In this document: positions 28,694 to 38,107 of the stretch, piece after piece
Numbering within the stretch: position 1 is the stretch's first letter
How the letters are laid out: every line of letters starts with the position of its first letter
NCBI RefSeq assembly: GCF_001712795.1
Contig: NZ_KV757572.1
Coordinates: 62,001 to 126,000, forward strand
Source: Nostoc sp. KVJ20
GTDB lineage: Bacteria; Cyanobacteriota; Cyanobacteriia; Cyanobacteriales; Nostocaceae
DNA: 64,000 nt
Reading direction: 5' to 3'
Made by a program: the position numbers and the translations under genes
Notes under the pieces: model-generated
Databases searched by the model: none
Seen by the model: only the letters and a program-made list of their open reading frames with translations
Told to the model about the DNA's origin: nothing

Positions 28694-29500
28694 ATGAATG
28701 ATTTTTGGACAACAATTCTGGATTTTGCCCAAACTACCACTACTAGGGTGGGCAAGCAGCTAATGCAAGATTTTGGGAAAGTACAGGCTGACCAAAAAGC
28801 TGATGGTAGTTTGGTGACGCAAGCAGATAAATGGGCAGATCAGGAAATTCGAGATGCGATCGCTTCTAATTTTTCTGGTTATGGCATTTTGAGCGAAGAG
28901 AGTGATCAGTCGTTTCCCGGTACTGAGTGGTGCTGGGTAATTGATCCTCTCGACGGTACAACCAACTTCACACGCGGCATTCCTCTCTGGACAATATCTC
29001 TGGGTTTACTGTATCGAGGCACACCCATTTTTGGGTATGTTTACGCACCAACCTTGAATCAAGCTTTTCATGGTTTCTGGGCAGGTTCATCTGGTTTGGC
29101 AACACCAACAGGAGCATTTCTCAACCACCACCCCATCCACACAAGTGTTGATAGTCCCAGCAATAATCACTTTTTTAACCTCTGTTCTCGCAGCACCGCA
29201 GTTATCAAAAACGGCTTTCCCTGTAAAATTCGGATGTTGGGTGTAGCTAGCTATAACTTTTTGACAGTTGCTACTGGGGCTACTCTCGGTGGGATTGAGG
29301 CGACACCAAAAGTTTGGGATATAGCGGGGGCTTGGGTAATTGTTCAGGCTGCTGGTGGGGTATGGTCATCGCTGAAGTCAGAACCGTTTCCGTTGTCACC
29401 AGGAGAAGATTATAGCGATCGCTCTTTTCCTACCCTTGTGGTTAGTCGTCCCGAATTAGTTCCGGTATTTCAACCTTTTCTCGAAGGTGTAAAAATTTAA
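28694..29500 (+). CDS. Inositol monophosphatase family protein
   Basis: 'VTQADKWADQEIRDAI', 'GILSEESDQSF', 'WVIDPLDGTTNFTRGIPLWTISLGL', 'KVWDIAGAWVIVQAAGG'. Confidence 0.93.
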   Translation: MNDFWTTILDFAQTTTTRVGKQLMQDFGKVQADQKADGSLVTQADKWADQEIRDAIASNFSGYGILSEESDQSFPGTEWCWVIDPLDGTTNFTRGIPLWTISLGLLYRGTPIFGYVYAPTLNQAFHGFWAGSSGLATPTGAFLNHHPIHTSVDSPSNNHFFNLCSRSTAVIKNGFPCKIRMLGVASYNFLTVATGATLGGIEATPKVWDIAGAWVIVQAAGGVWSSLKSEPFPLSPGEDYSDRSFPTLVVSRPELVPVFQPFLEGVKI

Positions 29501-29716
29501 TTTGCTGCCTCAATATTTGAAAAGAGTAATTTTGTCAACCAGCCTAGTGGATAATAGCATACTCGATATTAAACTTAACAAAACCCTAGTTCAACAAAGA
29601 ATTGAGTATAAATAAAGCTGGTAATAATCCTGATTTAAGTGCAAAACCAGTGTAGTTATTAATTTAAGTAGTGTTGTGACTTTCATTACACTGGTTAATT
29701 TAGTATAAAAAATTTT

Positions 29717-30289
29717 ATGTTGTCTAATCTAGATTTAATTCGAGAGTTTGTGCAAAACTCTATTCAAAAAAAAGATATTTTGTTGTCAAATCCTGCTTTG
29801 ACAGCGCAAACAGTGTATAAAATCAACCAACTGACAGCAAAATCTGAAGGCGTAATTGCCACTGTTCAACTATCTAACACCTTATCTGAATTCTCGATTT
29901 CTCCAAAATCAACCCAGTGGGAATTGATCAATCAGGCATTAGCAGAATATAGTTATATCCTCAAAGGAGAAGTAGATAGTCGGGGTTTCTATCAGTATCA
30001 ATACTGCGAAGTTCCCAAAGGCTATCAGATGAACTGTACTAAATGTGTCATTCTATGGCGAGCCTGGTGGAAATATTGCAAGCATAGTTCAAGATCAGGG
30101 ATTCCGTTAGAACTTCTGATTAGAACACGAGATTCATGGTATCCAATTAGAGATTTAATTATCAGTGACGGACTTCTCTATATCAAAACCTTGGGAAGTG
30201 AGATTGCACTTGGCTCAGAAGACTTAGTTACTTGGTTAAGCAAAGTTGATGTAACCAAAATTAAAGAAATACCTTCTACAGAGACATAG
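29717..30289 (+). CDS. Hypothetical protein
   Basis: 190-aa intact ORF with coding-like composition; no family recognised. Confidence 0.7.
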   Translation: MLSNLDLIREFVQNSIQKKDILLSNPALTAQTVYKINQLTAKSEGVIATVQLSNTLSEFSISPKSTQWELINQALAEYSYILKGEVDSRGFYQYQYCEVPKGYQMNCTKCVILWRAWWKYCKHSSRSGIPLELLIRTRDSWYPIRDLIISDGLLYIKTLGSEIALGSEDLVTWLSKVDVTKIKEIPSTET

Positions 30290-30534
30290 GTATGGGTATA
30301 TCAGTACAAATGTTTGCCCTTATATTTGTAAACATTTTTCAAAGTGATTATGACAACATAATTAGGCAAAGGATTTGACATACTCACCGACCTAAAGGCG
30401 CTCTTAAGAAGGAGTAATGAGTAATAAGTAATAAGTAATGAGTGAATACCCATTTTTCATCCACGATGAAACTCATTACTTTAAAGCATTGCGTGAAGCT
30501 TTAGGATTCAGACCCAAATATGTGGTGAAAAAGA

Positions 30535-31491
30535 ATGAAAGGACTTTGGCTCGAAAATAATCAGTTGCAATTACGTACAGATATTCCCGTTCCTGAACCG
30601 CCACCAGGAGAAGCTTTAGTACGCGTCTTGCGTGCCGGTATCTGTAACACTGACCTGGAATTACTCAGAGGCTACTATCCTTACACTGGTATTTTGGGGC
30701 ATGAATTTGTCGGCGTCGTTGAACAAGGGCCAGAACACTTAGTTAATAAACGCGTAGTTGGAGAAATCAACGCTGTGTGTGGGCATTGTCGCTTTTGTTG
30801 CAGCGGACAATCAACTCACTGCGAAAATCGTACAGTTTTGGGTATTGTCAACCGGAATGGAGCCTTTGGTGAATATCTCTGTTTGCCGATAGAGAATCTG
30901 CATCTCGTACCTGAGAATGTGCCAACAGAAGTAGCAACATTTACTGAACCTGTAGCAGCAGCTTTAGAAATTCAGCAGCAAGTGCCGTTACATCCAAATA
31001 ATCGGGTGCTAGTGGTTGGAGATGGCAAACTAGGGCAGTTGGTAGCCCAGACATTAGCCTTAACCGGCTGTGAACTCTTAGCTGTGGGGCGTCATCAAGA
31101 CAAACTGGCTAACTTAGAGACACGGGGGATTAAAACTGGTTTAGCTAATGCTGTGAAAGATGGATATTTCGATATCTCAGTAGAATGTACTGGTAATCCA
31201 GAAGGATTTGCGATCGCTCGCCGCGCCCTACGTCCCCGTGGTACGCTTGTACTGAAAAGTACTTATTCTGGCAAACTCAGCCTGGATGCTTCTTCTTTAG
31301 TAGTAGATGAAATCACCCTCATCGGCTCCCGTTGTGGCCCTTTTGCCCCGGCCCTTCAGCTACTAGCCACAGGAAAAGTTGACGTGCAACCCCTGATTCA
31401 TGCCACTTACCCTCTTATTGAAGGGCTTGCAGCTTTTGAACACGCTCAGAGTCGGGGTGTTTTGAAAATATTGTTAGATATTAGTCATTAG
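30535..31491 (+). CDS. Zinc-dependent alcohol dehydrogenase-like (MDR) protein
   Basis: 'ALVRVLRAGICNTDLELLRGYYPYTGILGHEFVGVVEQG', 'CGHCRFCCSGQSTHCENRTVLGI', 'VLVVGDGKLGQLVAQTLALTG'. Confidence 0.93.
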   Translation: MKGLWLENNQLQLRTDIPVPEPPPGEALVRVLRAGICNTDLELLRGYYPYTGILGHEFVGVVEQGPEHLVNKRVVGEINAVCGHCRFCCSGQSTHCENRTVLGIVNRNGAFGEYLCLPIENLHLVPENVPTEVATFTEPVAAALEIQQQVPLHPNNRVLVVGDGKLGQLVAQTLALTGCELLAVGRHQDKLANLETRGIKTGLANAVKDGYFDISVECTGNPEGFAIARRALRPRGTLVLKSTYSGKLSLDASSLVVDEITLIGSRCGPFAPALQLLATGKVDVQPLIHATYPLIEGLAAFEHAQSRGVLKILLDISH

Positions 31492-31555
31492 TCATTTGTC
31501 ATTGGGCATTGGGCATTGGGCATTGGGCATTGGGCATTGGGCATTGGGCATTGGT
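31488..31555. repeat. STRR (ttgggca units)
   Basis: cattgggcattgggcattgggcattgggcattgggcattgggcattgggcattgg. Confidence 0.9.
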
Positions 31556-31597
31556 TATTAATTCTTCTTCCCCTGCTCCCTCTGCTCCCTCTGCTCC

Positions 31598-31885
31598 CTA
31601 ATAGAGATAAGGATTAGTCTTCGGTTGATAGTCAGAACAATCGATCGCTTCTTCTGTATTGGCAATATATGGGCGTACAGTACATTTAAGACGATAATTG
31701 TCGGTAAAAAATTGGCAACCAGTACAAGGAATTTGATGCATTTGCTTGGCTGTTGTCAAACTATCTCGCGCCGCCGCACAAAGACTCCAAACAACGAGAA
31801 TAATTACAGTCCAAGCTACAACAAAGCAAATCGGGACTAACAAAGGCTCAATCCCATGAATGAGGAAAGATATCAGTTTAAACAC
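31598..31885 (-). CDS. Hypothetical cyanobacterial membrane protein
   Basis: 95 aa with one transmembrane segment and a conserved-looking 'IPCTGCQFFTDNYRLKCTVRPYIANTEEAIDCSDYQP'. Confidence 0.75.
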   Translation of the reverse strand: MFKLISFLIHGIEPLLVPICFVVAWTVIILVVWSLCAAARDSLTTAKQMHQIPCTGCQFFTDNYRLKCTVRPYIANTEEAIDCSDYQPKTNPYLY

Positions 31886-31900
31886 GGCATGTCCTGATAC

Positions 31901-31942
31901 AAATTAGGAGTTAGAAGTATATTACCTCCTAACTCCTAATTT
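31901..31942 (-). terminator. 14-bp perfect hairpin downstream of chlG
   Basis: aaattaggagttag (31901-31914) / ctaactcctaattt (31929-31942), about 27 nt past the chlG stop. Confidence 0.5.
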
Positions 31943-31968
31943 CTAACTTCTCACTATAGAAGTAGAAG

Positions 31969-33006
31969 TTAAACGCCAGCATGACCCAGCGCTAAACCAG
32001 TGACGAGCATTCCTAGAACAAGGAAAGGTTGGGCGCTGGCTTGGTACTTAACATCATTCTTAACGGGGTCGCGCAAGAAATACATATCCTGCAAAGTGAT
32101 TTGCGGGATGATTAACAGTACTAGTATTGCTGCATACAAATTCTCATGAATGCTGACGAGATAAGCTGCAATCAATCCTTGAAAAACATCAATTGTCACT
32201 ACACAAATCCAAGATGCGGCGGTGATGCCAAACATTACAGGTAGTGAATTTAATCCTAACTGGCGATCGCCTTCTACACTCTTAAAATCATTCACAATAG
32301 CAATGCCCAATCCAGCCAAGCTGTAGAACATTGTCAAAATCACAATTGTGGAATTCAGTTCGCCAAACAAAGCGTGTCCTGTAGACCAAGGTAGGGTGAT
32401 ATAACTTGCACCCAAGGCATAGCTACCTAGCCAGCCGTTTTGTTTGAGTTTCAGGGGAGGTGCAGAATAAATGTAGGCGATGAAAGAACCGATAATTGCG
32501 ATCGCTGTAATTGTCGGGAATTCATGACCAGACCACACATCCAGCACAAATGCTAAACCATAGCCAGCAATCAGTAATACCCAAATCTGAATAATTACCT
32601 GGGGTAGGGGAATTGCGCCAGAGGGAATGGGGCGATAGGGTTCATTGATGGCATCGATTTCGCGATCGTAGTAATCATTGAGGATTTGGGTGTAACCTGT
32701 CATCAATGGCCCAGCCAGTAACATACAGGCTGCTACCTTCAATACATTTTCCAGTGTCCAAGTATAGTTACCCGAAGAAGCCGCACCACAGACTACACCC
32801 CAAATTAGGGGAATCCAGGTAATCGGCTTCATGAGCTGCAAACGGATTTTCCAAATTGAGGTTTCCCCAGCAGATGCACCTTTCATCCCCAGTAGTTGCC
32901 TAGTTTTCGCACTGCGATCGCTAGATGCTATTACTTGCTCACTGGGATTATTTGCTAATGCCTCAGATGGGTTTGGGTCTGGGGTAATGGGAGTTGATTC
33001 TGACAT
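31969..33006 (-). CDS. chlG: Chlorophyll synthase ChlG
   Basis: UbiA-type 'NDYYDREIDAINEPYRPIPSGAI' and 'NDFKSVEGDRQLGLNSLPVMFG'; the full-length protein matches ChlG. Confidence 0.96.
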   Translation of the reverse strand: MSESTPITPDPNPSEALANNPSEQVIASSDRSAKTRQLLGMKGASAGETSIWKIRLQLMKPITWIPLIWGVVCGAASSGNYTWTLENVLKVAACMLLAGPLMTGYTQILNDYYDREIDAINEPYRPIPSGAIPLPQVIIQIWVLLIAGYGLAFVLDVWSGHEFPTITAIAIIGSFIAYIYSAPPLKLKQNGWLGSYALGASYITLPWSTGHALFGELNSTIVILTMFYSLAGLGIAIVNDFKSVEGDRQLGLNSLPVMFGITAASWICVVTIDVFQGLIAAYLVSIHENLYAAILVLLIIPQITLQDMYFLRDPVKNDVKYQASAQPFLVLGMLVTGLALGHAGV

Positions 33007-33030
33007 AATGCCTATTTTTTTTAGAGTGAG

Positions 33031-33082
33031 GAGTTAAGAGTTAGGAGTTATGAATTATTGTTTTATTCCTAACTCTTCACTC
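33031..33082. repeat. Hairpin of STRR-type sequence (16-bp arms, 1 mismatch) between get3d and chlG
   Basis: gagttaagagttagga (33031-33046) / tcctaactcttcactc (33067-33082). Confidence 0.7.
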
Positions 33083-33098
33083 CTAACTCCTAACTAAA

Positions 33099-34199
33099 TT
33101 AAAACGAAATTATCAAATAATTATTCTGAAACTTTGCTCCAGCAACGGGTCTGCCACTCAGAGCCGGGGGTAAGGGGATATTGCGTCGCTGATCTCCTGC
33201 TTCCACAGTGACTTCTGGCCCATATTGAGTAAGCTTGACCTGCTTTTTGTCAAATCCTGGCAAGAATAGGCGTACCTGACGATTGTGGATGTCTATTTCA
33301 ATTGGTTTAGGAGCTTGTAGCGCTTGTGCTTCAAAGTTGGGTAGGGCGTCTATCAATGGTTGCCAGTCACCTGTTGGCGAGTCGGGAACGACGCTCACAG
33401 GTAGAGGTATAAATTCCTCTGACAGGTTGACATTCGTTTCAGTAGACACAAGCAGAACACCACCGACAGTTAAACCGATTTGTTGAGCGCTACCCCACAA
33501 ATAACGAGCATTTGCTACCTCAAGGGGATCTCCTGTAGTCACTAAGAAAGCAGCGAGACGCTTAGGATCGGCAAGAGCGGCTCTCCCTTTTTCTAAGAAA
33601 TTATTGACTTGGTTAGTGGGCGCTGCAAAGTTATCTGCTGTCCAATTTACATTGAAAAAACTGCTAATCAGCGGTTGAATCAAGGGCGATTCAGTAATCG
33701 TCTTCCCCAAATCGGAGTTGACAAACAATTGCCGAAATCGCCGGACATACCAACTCAGAGATTCTGGCAAGCCCAACATTCGCAAGGTTAAAGAGTCACC
33801 CGTGCCATCGTAGACGATCGCATCATATTTGCCACTGGCATCATATTCGCGGATAGCATTCAGTACCAGGGCGTTGTCCATCCCTGGTAATACCACCAGT
33901 TCTTGACCAAAAACCTCTTTGAAGATGGGGGTGCGGAGATATTGCGCCTCAAGCTTCTTTACTTCGTCCCAGTTGCGCTCAAGCAGTACAGATGCTTGAA
34001 ACTGTACCGCCTGTAACTTGGGAGCGATTTCTTGAGGATCGGCAGCAATGGGAGTACCCAACAGGATTGACAATGTTGGTTCTGCTTGTCCTGCTAGGAG
34101 TACACGCTTGCCTTGACTTGCCAATAATTTGGCGGCGGCGATCGCAATTTTGGTACGAGCGGTGCCGCCTTTGCCCAAAAATGTCAATATTAGAGCCAT
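33099..34199 (-). CDS. get3d: ArsA/Get3-like ATPase with C-terminal alpha-crystallin-like domain (Get3d type)
   Basis: 'LTFLGKGGTARTKIAIAAAKLLASQGKRVLLAG' (deviant P-loop); C-terminal 'IEIDIHNRQVRLFLPGFDKKQVKLTQYGPEVTVEAGDQRRNIPLPPALSGRPVAGAKFQNNYLIISF' resembles an Hsp20/alpha-crystallin fold. Confidence 0.88.
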   Translation of the reverse strand: MALILTFLGKGGTARTKIAIAAAKLLASQGKRVLLAGQAEPTLSILLGTPIAADPQEIAPKLQAVQFQASVLLERNWDEVKKLEAQYLRTPIFKEVFGQELVVLPGMDNALVLNAIREYDASGKYDAIVYDGTGDSLTLRMLGLPESLSWYVRRFRQLFVNSDLGKTITESPLIQPLISSFFNVNWTADNFAAPTNQVNNFLEKGRAALADPKRLAAFLVTTGDPLEVANARYLWGSAQQIGLTVGGVLLVSTETNVNLSEEFIPLPVSVVPDSPTGDWQPLIDALPNFEAQALQAPKPIEIDIHNRQVRLFLPGFDKKQVKLTQYGPEVTVEAGDQRRNIPLPPALSGRPVAGAKFQNNYLIISF

Positions 34200-34319
34200 T
34201 ACTTGATTCCTATTTTCACCGCCGAGCTTTTCAATTCCAACTTAGCACTCAACAAAGACTCTCAACCTGTGCTTTAAAATTCAGATGCCAAGAAAAACCC
34301 GGCTCTAAGTTTTTCACAA

Positions 34320-34511
34320 CTACACAGGTTTGATTTCATCTTCAAAAAACCAAGTGGAATAATTATCGTCAAAGAGCACCACTACACCGATTCCACCACC
34401 ATCGGTGACTTTGTAGCCTTGGATGATACCCACTTGTCCGAGTTTTTTCACAACTGGGGGAGAAACGCGATCGCGCAAACGATAGACTTTAACCTTTTGT
34501 CCGATTTCCAT
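34320..34511 (-). CDS. DUF2862 family protein
   Basis: 63 aa: 'IGQKVKVYRLRDRVSPPVVKKLGQVGIIQGYKVTDGGGIGVVVLFDDNYSTWFFEDEIKPV'. Confidence 0.85.
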   Translation of the reverse strand: MEIGQKVKVYRLRDRVSPPVVKKLGQVGIIQGYKVTDGGGIGVVVLFDDNYSTWFFEDEIKPV

Positions 34512-34680
34512 GCCTGATTACAATGCAATAAACCAAGTCTCAGTGTAGCGGAAACCGTGACTCTGCTCTCACAAATTCAGTAGAGATGAGGGAGATGAAG
34601 AAGAAAATTCCCAATTCTTGACTTCTAACTCCTGACCTAACAGCTTAAAATTAAATCAACAACCAAGCAGGTCGATACCC

Positions 34681-34803
34681 ATGTTTGTCACAGTGCAAGA
34701 GGCATTGGAAGCGCAATTGTCCTTGAAACAAGAACAGATGCGATCGCAACGGTTGGCGGAACATTTGCGATCGTTAGGAGTTAATCCAGATAGCTTGAGT
34801 TAA
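34681..34803 (+). pseudogene. Remnant of a Uma2-family gene 3' end (C-terminal 40 aa only)
   Basis: MFVTVQEALEAQLSLKQEQMRSQRLAEHLRSLGVNPDSLS; the C-terminus and flanking DNA closely match the end of the adjacent Uma2 gene (AEYLRSQGINPDSLS, then ttaagcaa). Confidence 0.65.
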
Positions 34804-34821
34804 GCAACGAAGGTAGTAGTC

Positions 34822-35640
34822 ATGTATCAAACAGATCCACCGCGTCCGCCACAGGAAACCATGCCTACGATGTATGATTTACCCAGTGAATTAGTTGGGG
34901 AATCAGGTTTGCCAGATGAATTTCACCGAATTCAGGCTGATTTACTCAGTGAAACTTGTCAGCCTTTGACTTATCCATCTGAGGAAATTTTACTTGCTAG
35001 CGACTTAAATCTTTACTATGATCCCCGCCATACTTTGTGGTACAAGCGTCCTGACTGGTATATGGTTTTAGGATTACCTAGTGCTAGCCAACAGCAAGAC
35101 CTACGCTTAAGTTACGTAATTTGGCAAGAAGGAATTGATCCATTTTTAATAGTTGAATTACTTTCACCAGGTACAGAACAAGAAGATTTAGGAAAAACAC
35201 TGCGGGAAGTAAACCGACCTCCAACCAAGTGGGAAGTATACGAACGCATTTTGAGGGTTCCTTACTACATTGTCTATGATCGCTATAAAAATCATTTGCG
35301 TGCCTTTAAACTCACAGGCACTCGCTATGAAGCAATATCTTTACCAGAGAACCGCTTATGGTTGGAAGAGTTAGAACTCGGATTGGGTCTTTGGCAAGGT
35401 TCTTATCAACAGACAACAGGTTTGTGGCTGCGTTGGTATAATTCAGCCGGTTGGGTGTCTACGCGAAAAGAACAAGCAGAACAAGAACGTCAACGGGCTG
35501 AACAAGAACGCCAACGGGCTGAACAAGAACGCCAACGGGCTGAACAAGAATATCAACGGGCTGAACAAGAATATCAACGGGCAGAGCGATTGGCAGAATA
35601 TTTGCGATCGCAGGGAATTAATCCAGATAGCTTGAGTTAA
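34822..35640 (+). CDS. Uma2 family protein with C-terminal heptad repeats
   Basis: 'DLNLYYDPRHTLWYKRPDWYMVLGLPSASQQQDLRLSYVIWQEGIDPFLIVELLSPGTEQEDLGKT', then (EQERQRA)n. Confidence 0.92.
   Translation: MYQTDPPRPPQETMPTMYDLPSELVGESGLPDEFHRIQADLLSETCQPLTYPSEEILLASDLNLYYDPRHTLWYKRPDWYMVLGLPSASQQQDLRLSYVIWQEGIDPFLIVELLSPGTEQEDLGKTLREVNRPPTKWEVYERILRVPYYIVYDRYKNHLRAFKLTGTRYEAISLPENRLWLEELELGLGLWQGSYQQTTGLWLRWYNSAGWVSTRKEQAEQERQRAEQERQRAEQERQRAEQEYQRAEQEYQRAERLAEYLRSQGINPDSLS
35479..35583 (+). repeat. Five tandem 21-bp units encoding EQ(E)RQRA/EQEYQRA
   Basis: gaacaagaacg(t/c)caacgggct x3 then gaacaagaatatcaacggg(ct/ca) x2. Confidence 0.95.
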
Positions 35641-35801
35641 GCAAAAAAAGAAAGCAGCGTTGCCAACATAATTTCGGTACGATTTTATAGTTAATGATGT
35701 ATTCTCCAAAGAAGACAAGGTTACTCTCATGGCTATGAAGCCTTATAAAGAGAAATTGGGTGTATGAGTAGTGAACAAGGAAGCAGGATTTATTACAAAC
35801 A

Positions 35802-36647
35802 ATGCAAGGATTTGTACGTAAAGCAGCAAGACTGAAGCGCATACTGCCAGTCAATCCAAAGTGGTGGACAAAGTTTGACTTGCTGAGAACTTTGGTTAGG
35901 CGAGATTTAGAATCACGATACAAGGGTTCTATTTTAGGAAATTTGTGGCCTTTGCTAAATCAACTCTCACAATTGTTAATTTACACTTATGTATTTTCAG
36001 TTGTGCTGAAGGTAAAGTTGAGTATCAAAAGCTTACCAGAAAATAACTTCACCTTTGGGTTATGGCTGTTTGCAGGTTTACTTCCTTGGCTTGCTTTTTC
36101 AGGGGGTTTAACACAGTCTGCTAGTTCAGTAGTAAAACAGCATAATTTAGTCAAGAAGGTGGTATTTCCCCTAGCTTTGCTACCATTAGTACCAATTTTA
36201 TCAACGTTTGTTGAAAGTACTTTTGGTTTAATAATGTTGATTTTTTTTGTAGCAATAAATGCTCATACTTTACATCCTACCTTGGCATTATTACCCTTGA
36301 TCTGGCTCACACAGTTATTATTAACAGCAGGTTTAGGCTATTTAACAGCAGGACTAACGGTATTTTTGCGAGATATTCCCCAGACTTTAGCAGTAGTTTT
36401 AAATATTTGGATGTATTTGACACCGATTATTTATCCGGCATCGTCAATTCCAGAGGAATGGCGAAGTATGGTATTTTGGCTCAATCCCATGACAGCCATA
36501 GTTGAAGTTTATCGTGATTTAATTTTAGTTGGAAAGGTTGAACATTGGGGTGAATGGGGAGTGGCCTCAATAATTGCATTTGTGACGTTTTGTAGCGGAT
36601 TTTATGTGTATAAACGTTTGCGAACAGCATTTGCTGATGTATTGTGA
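35802..36647 (+). CDS. ABC-2 type polysaccharide export permease (Wzm-like)
   Basis: 'LVRRDLESRYKGSILGNLWPLLNQLSQLLIYTYVFSVVLK', 'LNPMTAIVEVYRDLILVG'. Confidence 0.93.
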   Translation: MQGFVRKAARLKRILPVNPKWWTKFDLLRTLVRRDLESRYKGSILGNLWPLLNQLSQLLIYTYVFSVVLKVKLSIKSLPENNFTFGLWLFAGLLPWLAFSGGLTQSASSVVKQHNLVKKVVFPLALLPLVPILSTFVESTFGLIMLIFFVAINAHTLHPTLALLPLIWLTQLLLTAGLGYLTAGLTVFLRDIPQTLAVVLNIWMYLTPIIYPASSIPEEWRSMVFWLNPMTAIVEVYRDLILVGKVEHWGEWGVASIIAFVTFCSGFYVYKRLRTAFADVL

Positions 36648-36675
36648 AACATTGGTGCTTTAATAACTAGAAATT

Positions 36676-38079
36676 GTGAGGATTGATAATAAAACTATGG
36701 GAGAAGAAATTGCAATTTCCCTCAACAATGTCTCGAAATGCTACAAGCGATATACTCGACCAGCTGATCGGTTAAAAGAAATTTTATTACCAGAAAGAAC
36801 CTATGCTCAAGAGTTTTGGGCATTGCAAGATGTTTCCTTCCAGGTGATGAAGGGTGAAACTATAGGCATCATTGGACGTAATGGTGCAGGTAAATCCACT
36901 CTGCTCCAAATGATTTGCGGTACTTTAACCCCCAGCAGTGGAGTAGTTCAAGTGAATGGACGTGTTGCTGCCCTGCTGGAATTGGGCGCTGGCTTCAACC
37001 CAGAATTCACGGGACGAGAAAACGTCTATATGAATGGGGCAATCATGGGGCTTTCCAGACAAGAGGTGGATAAGCGCTTCCATCAAATTGCTGCTTTTGC
37101 TGATATTGGAGATTTTATCGACCAGGCTGTTAAAACCTATTCCAGTGGTATGTATGTCCGGTTGGCTTTTGCCTCAGCGATTCACGTTGACCCAGATATC
37201 CTAATTGTGGATGAGGCTTTGGCTGTAGGGGATATGTTTTTTCAGGCGAAGTGCATGGCACGAATGCGGCAGATGATGGAAACAGGGGTAACGGTGCTGT
37301 TTGTTAGCCATGATACTAGTTCAGTTAAAAGCCTTTGTCAGCGATGTGCGTTTCTCGAAAAAGGAAAACTGCTGAAAATTGGTAAAGCTTCAGAGGTGGT
37401 AGATACTTATATAAGTATTATTAACAGTGAAATGAATCAGGAGTTGAAGCAACAAGTCGAACTAATAAATAAGAATATTCTAGCTATTACTCAAAATGAA
37501 AAAGCAACGCAAGATAATACTTTAGATCGGCAATCTACTGTATCTGAAATATTTGTATCTACTGTTCAGGAAGGCAAGTTTGCTGAAGGTGCTCACCGCT
37601 ACGGTGATGAAAGTGCAAAAATATTGGATATTAAGCTGCTCAACAGCAAGTATCGTCCCACTGAACAACTTGACTTTAAAGAAGACTTTACTATTCAGGT
37701 TTCTATTCTCTTTAAAAAAGACCTACCCTCATTTTGTGTTGGGTATTCATTGAGAGATTTAAAAGGACAAATGCTGATTGCTTATGTTACCACAGCTAAG
37801 AGAATAGAAATGCCTTCAGCAAAAGCAGGAGAGGTTTATGTTATCGAAATAAAAGGTACAAATATTTTAAACTGCGGAGTATATACTATTACAATTGGCA
37901 TAGAATTACCTGTATTTATCAATCAACAACATATTTTTATAGATATTATAGAAAATGCTCTTGTTTTTCAATCCAATTTAGCACAAGATCCACTAGATCG
38001 TTTTCCAGGTATGGTGTATGCAAATGTAGAATTTGATTTTTTAAAAATAACCAATCCTTTGAATTACACTCACTCATGA
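36676..38079 (+). CDS. Polysaccharide export ABC transporter ATPase (Wzt-like) with C-terminal extension
   Basis: 'IGIIGRNGAGKSTLLQMICGTLTPSSG', 'YSSGMYVRLAFASAIHVDPDILIVDEALAVGDMFFQAKC'; ~200-aa C-terminal domain. ATG at 36697 is an alternative start. Confidence 0.93.
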   Translation: MRIDNKTMGEEIAISLNNVSKCYKRYTRPADRLKEILLPERTYAQEFWALQDVSFQVMKGETIGIIGRNGAGKSTLLQMICGTLTPSSGVVQVNGRVAALLELGAGFNPEFTGRENVYMNGAIMGLSRQEVDKRFHQIAAFADIGDFIDQAVKTYSSGMYVRLAFASAIHVDPDILIVDEALAVGDMFFQAKCMARMRQMMETGVTVLFVSHDTSSVKSLCQRCAFLEKGKLLKIGKASEVVDTYISIINSEMNQELKQQVELINKNILAITQNEKATQDNTLDRQSTVSEIFVSTVQEGKFAEGAHRYGDESAKILDIKLLNSKYRPTEQLDFKEDFTIQVSILFKKDLPSFCVGYSLRDLKGQMLIAYVTTAKRIEMPSAKAGEVYVIEIKGTNILNCGVYTITIGIELPVFINQQHIFIDIIENALVFQSNLAQDPLDRFPGMVYANVEFDFLKITNPLNYTHS

Positions 38080-38107
38080 TCAATTCATAATATTAAATTA
38101 CTCAAAC

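Noticed and set aside
28552-28755. 67-aa minus ORF 'FIGYLSFVICHLSFVLCPMPHAPCPI'
   Set aside because: Translated STRR overlapping the ends of two real genes.
33283-34333. Plus-strand ORFs antisense to get3d
   Set aside because: Overlap a strongly supported CDS; 33992..34333 only partly extends past it and has no family signal.
35443-35923. Minus ORFs 35443..35730 and 35618..35923
   Set aside because: Antisense to the Uma2 repeats ('SPLAFLFSPLAFLFS') and the Wzm start.
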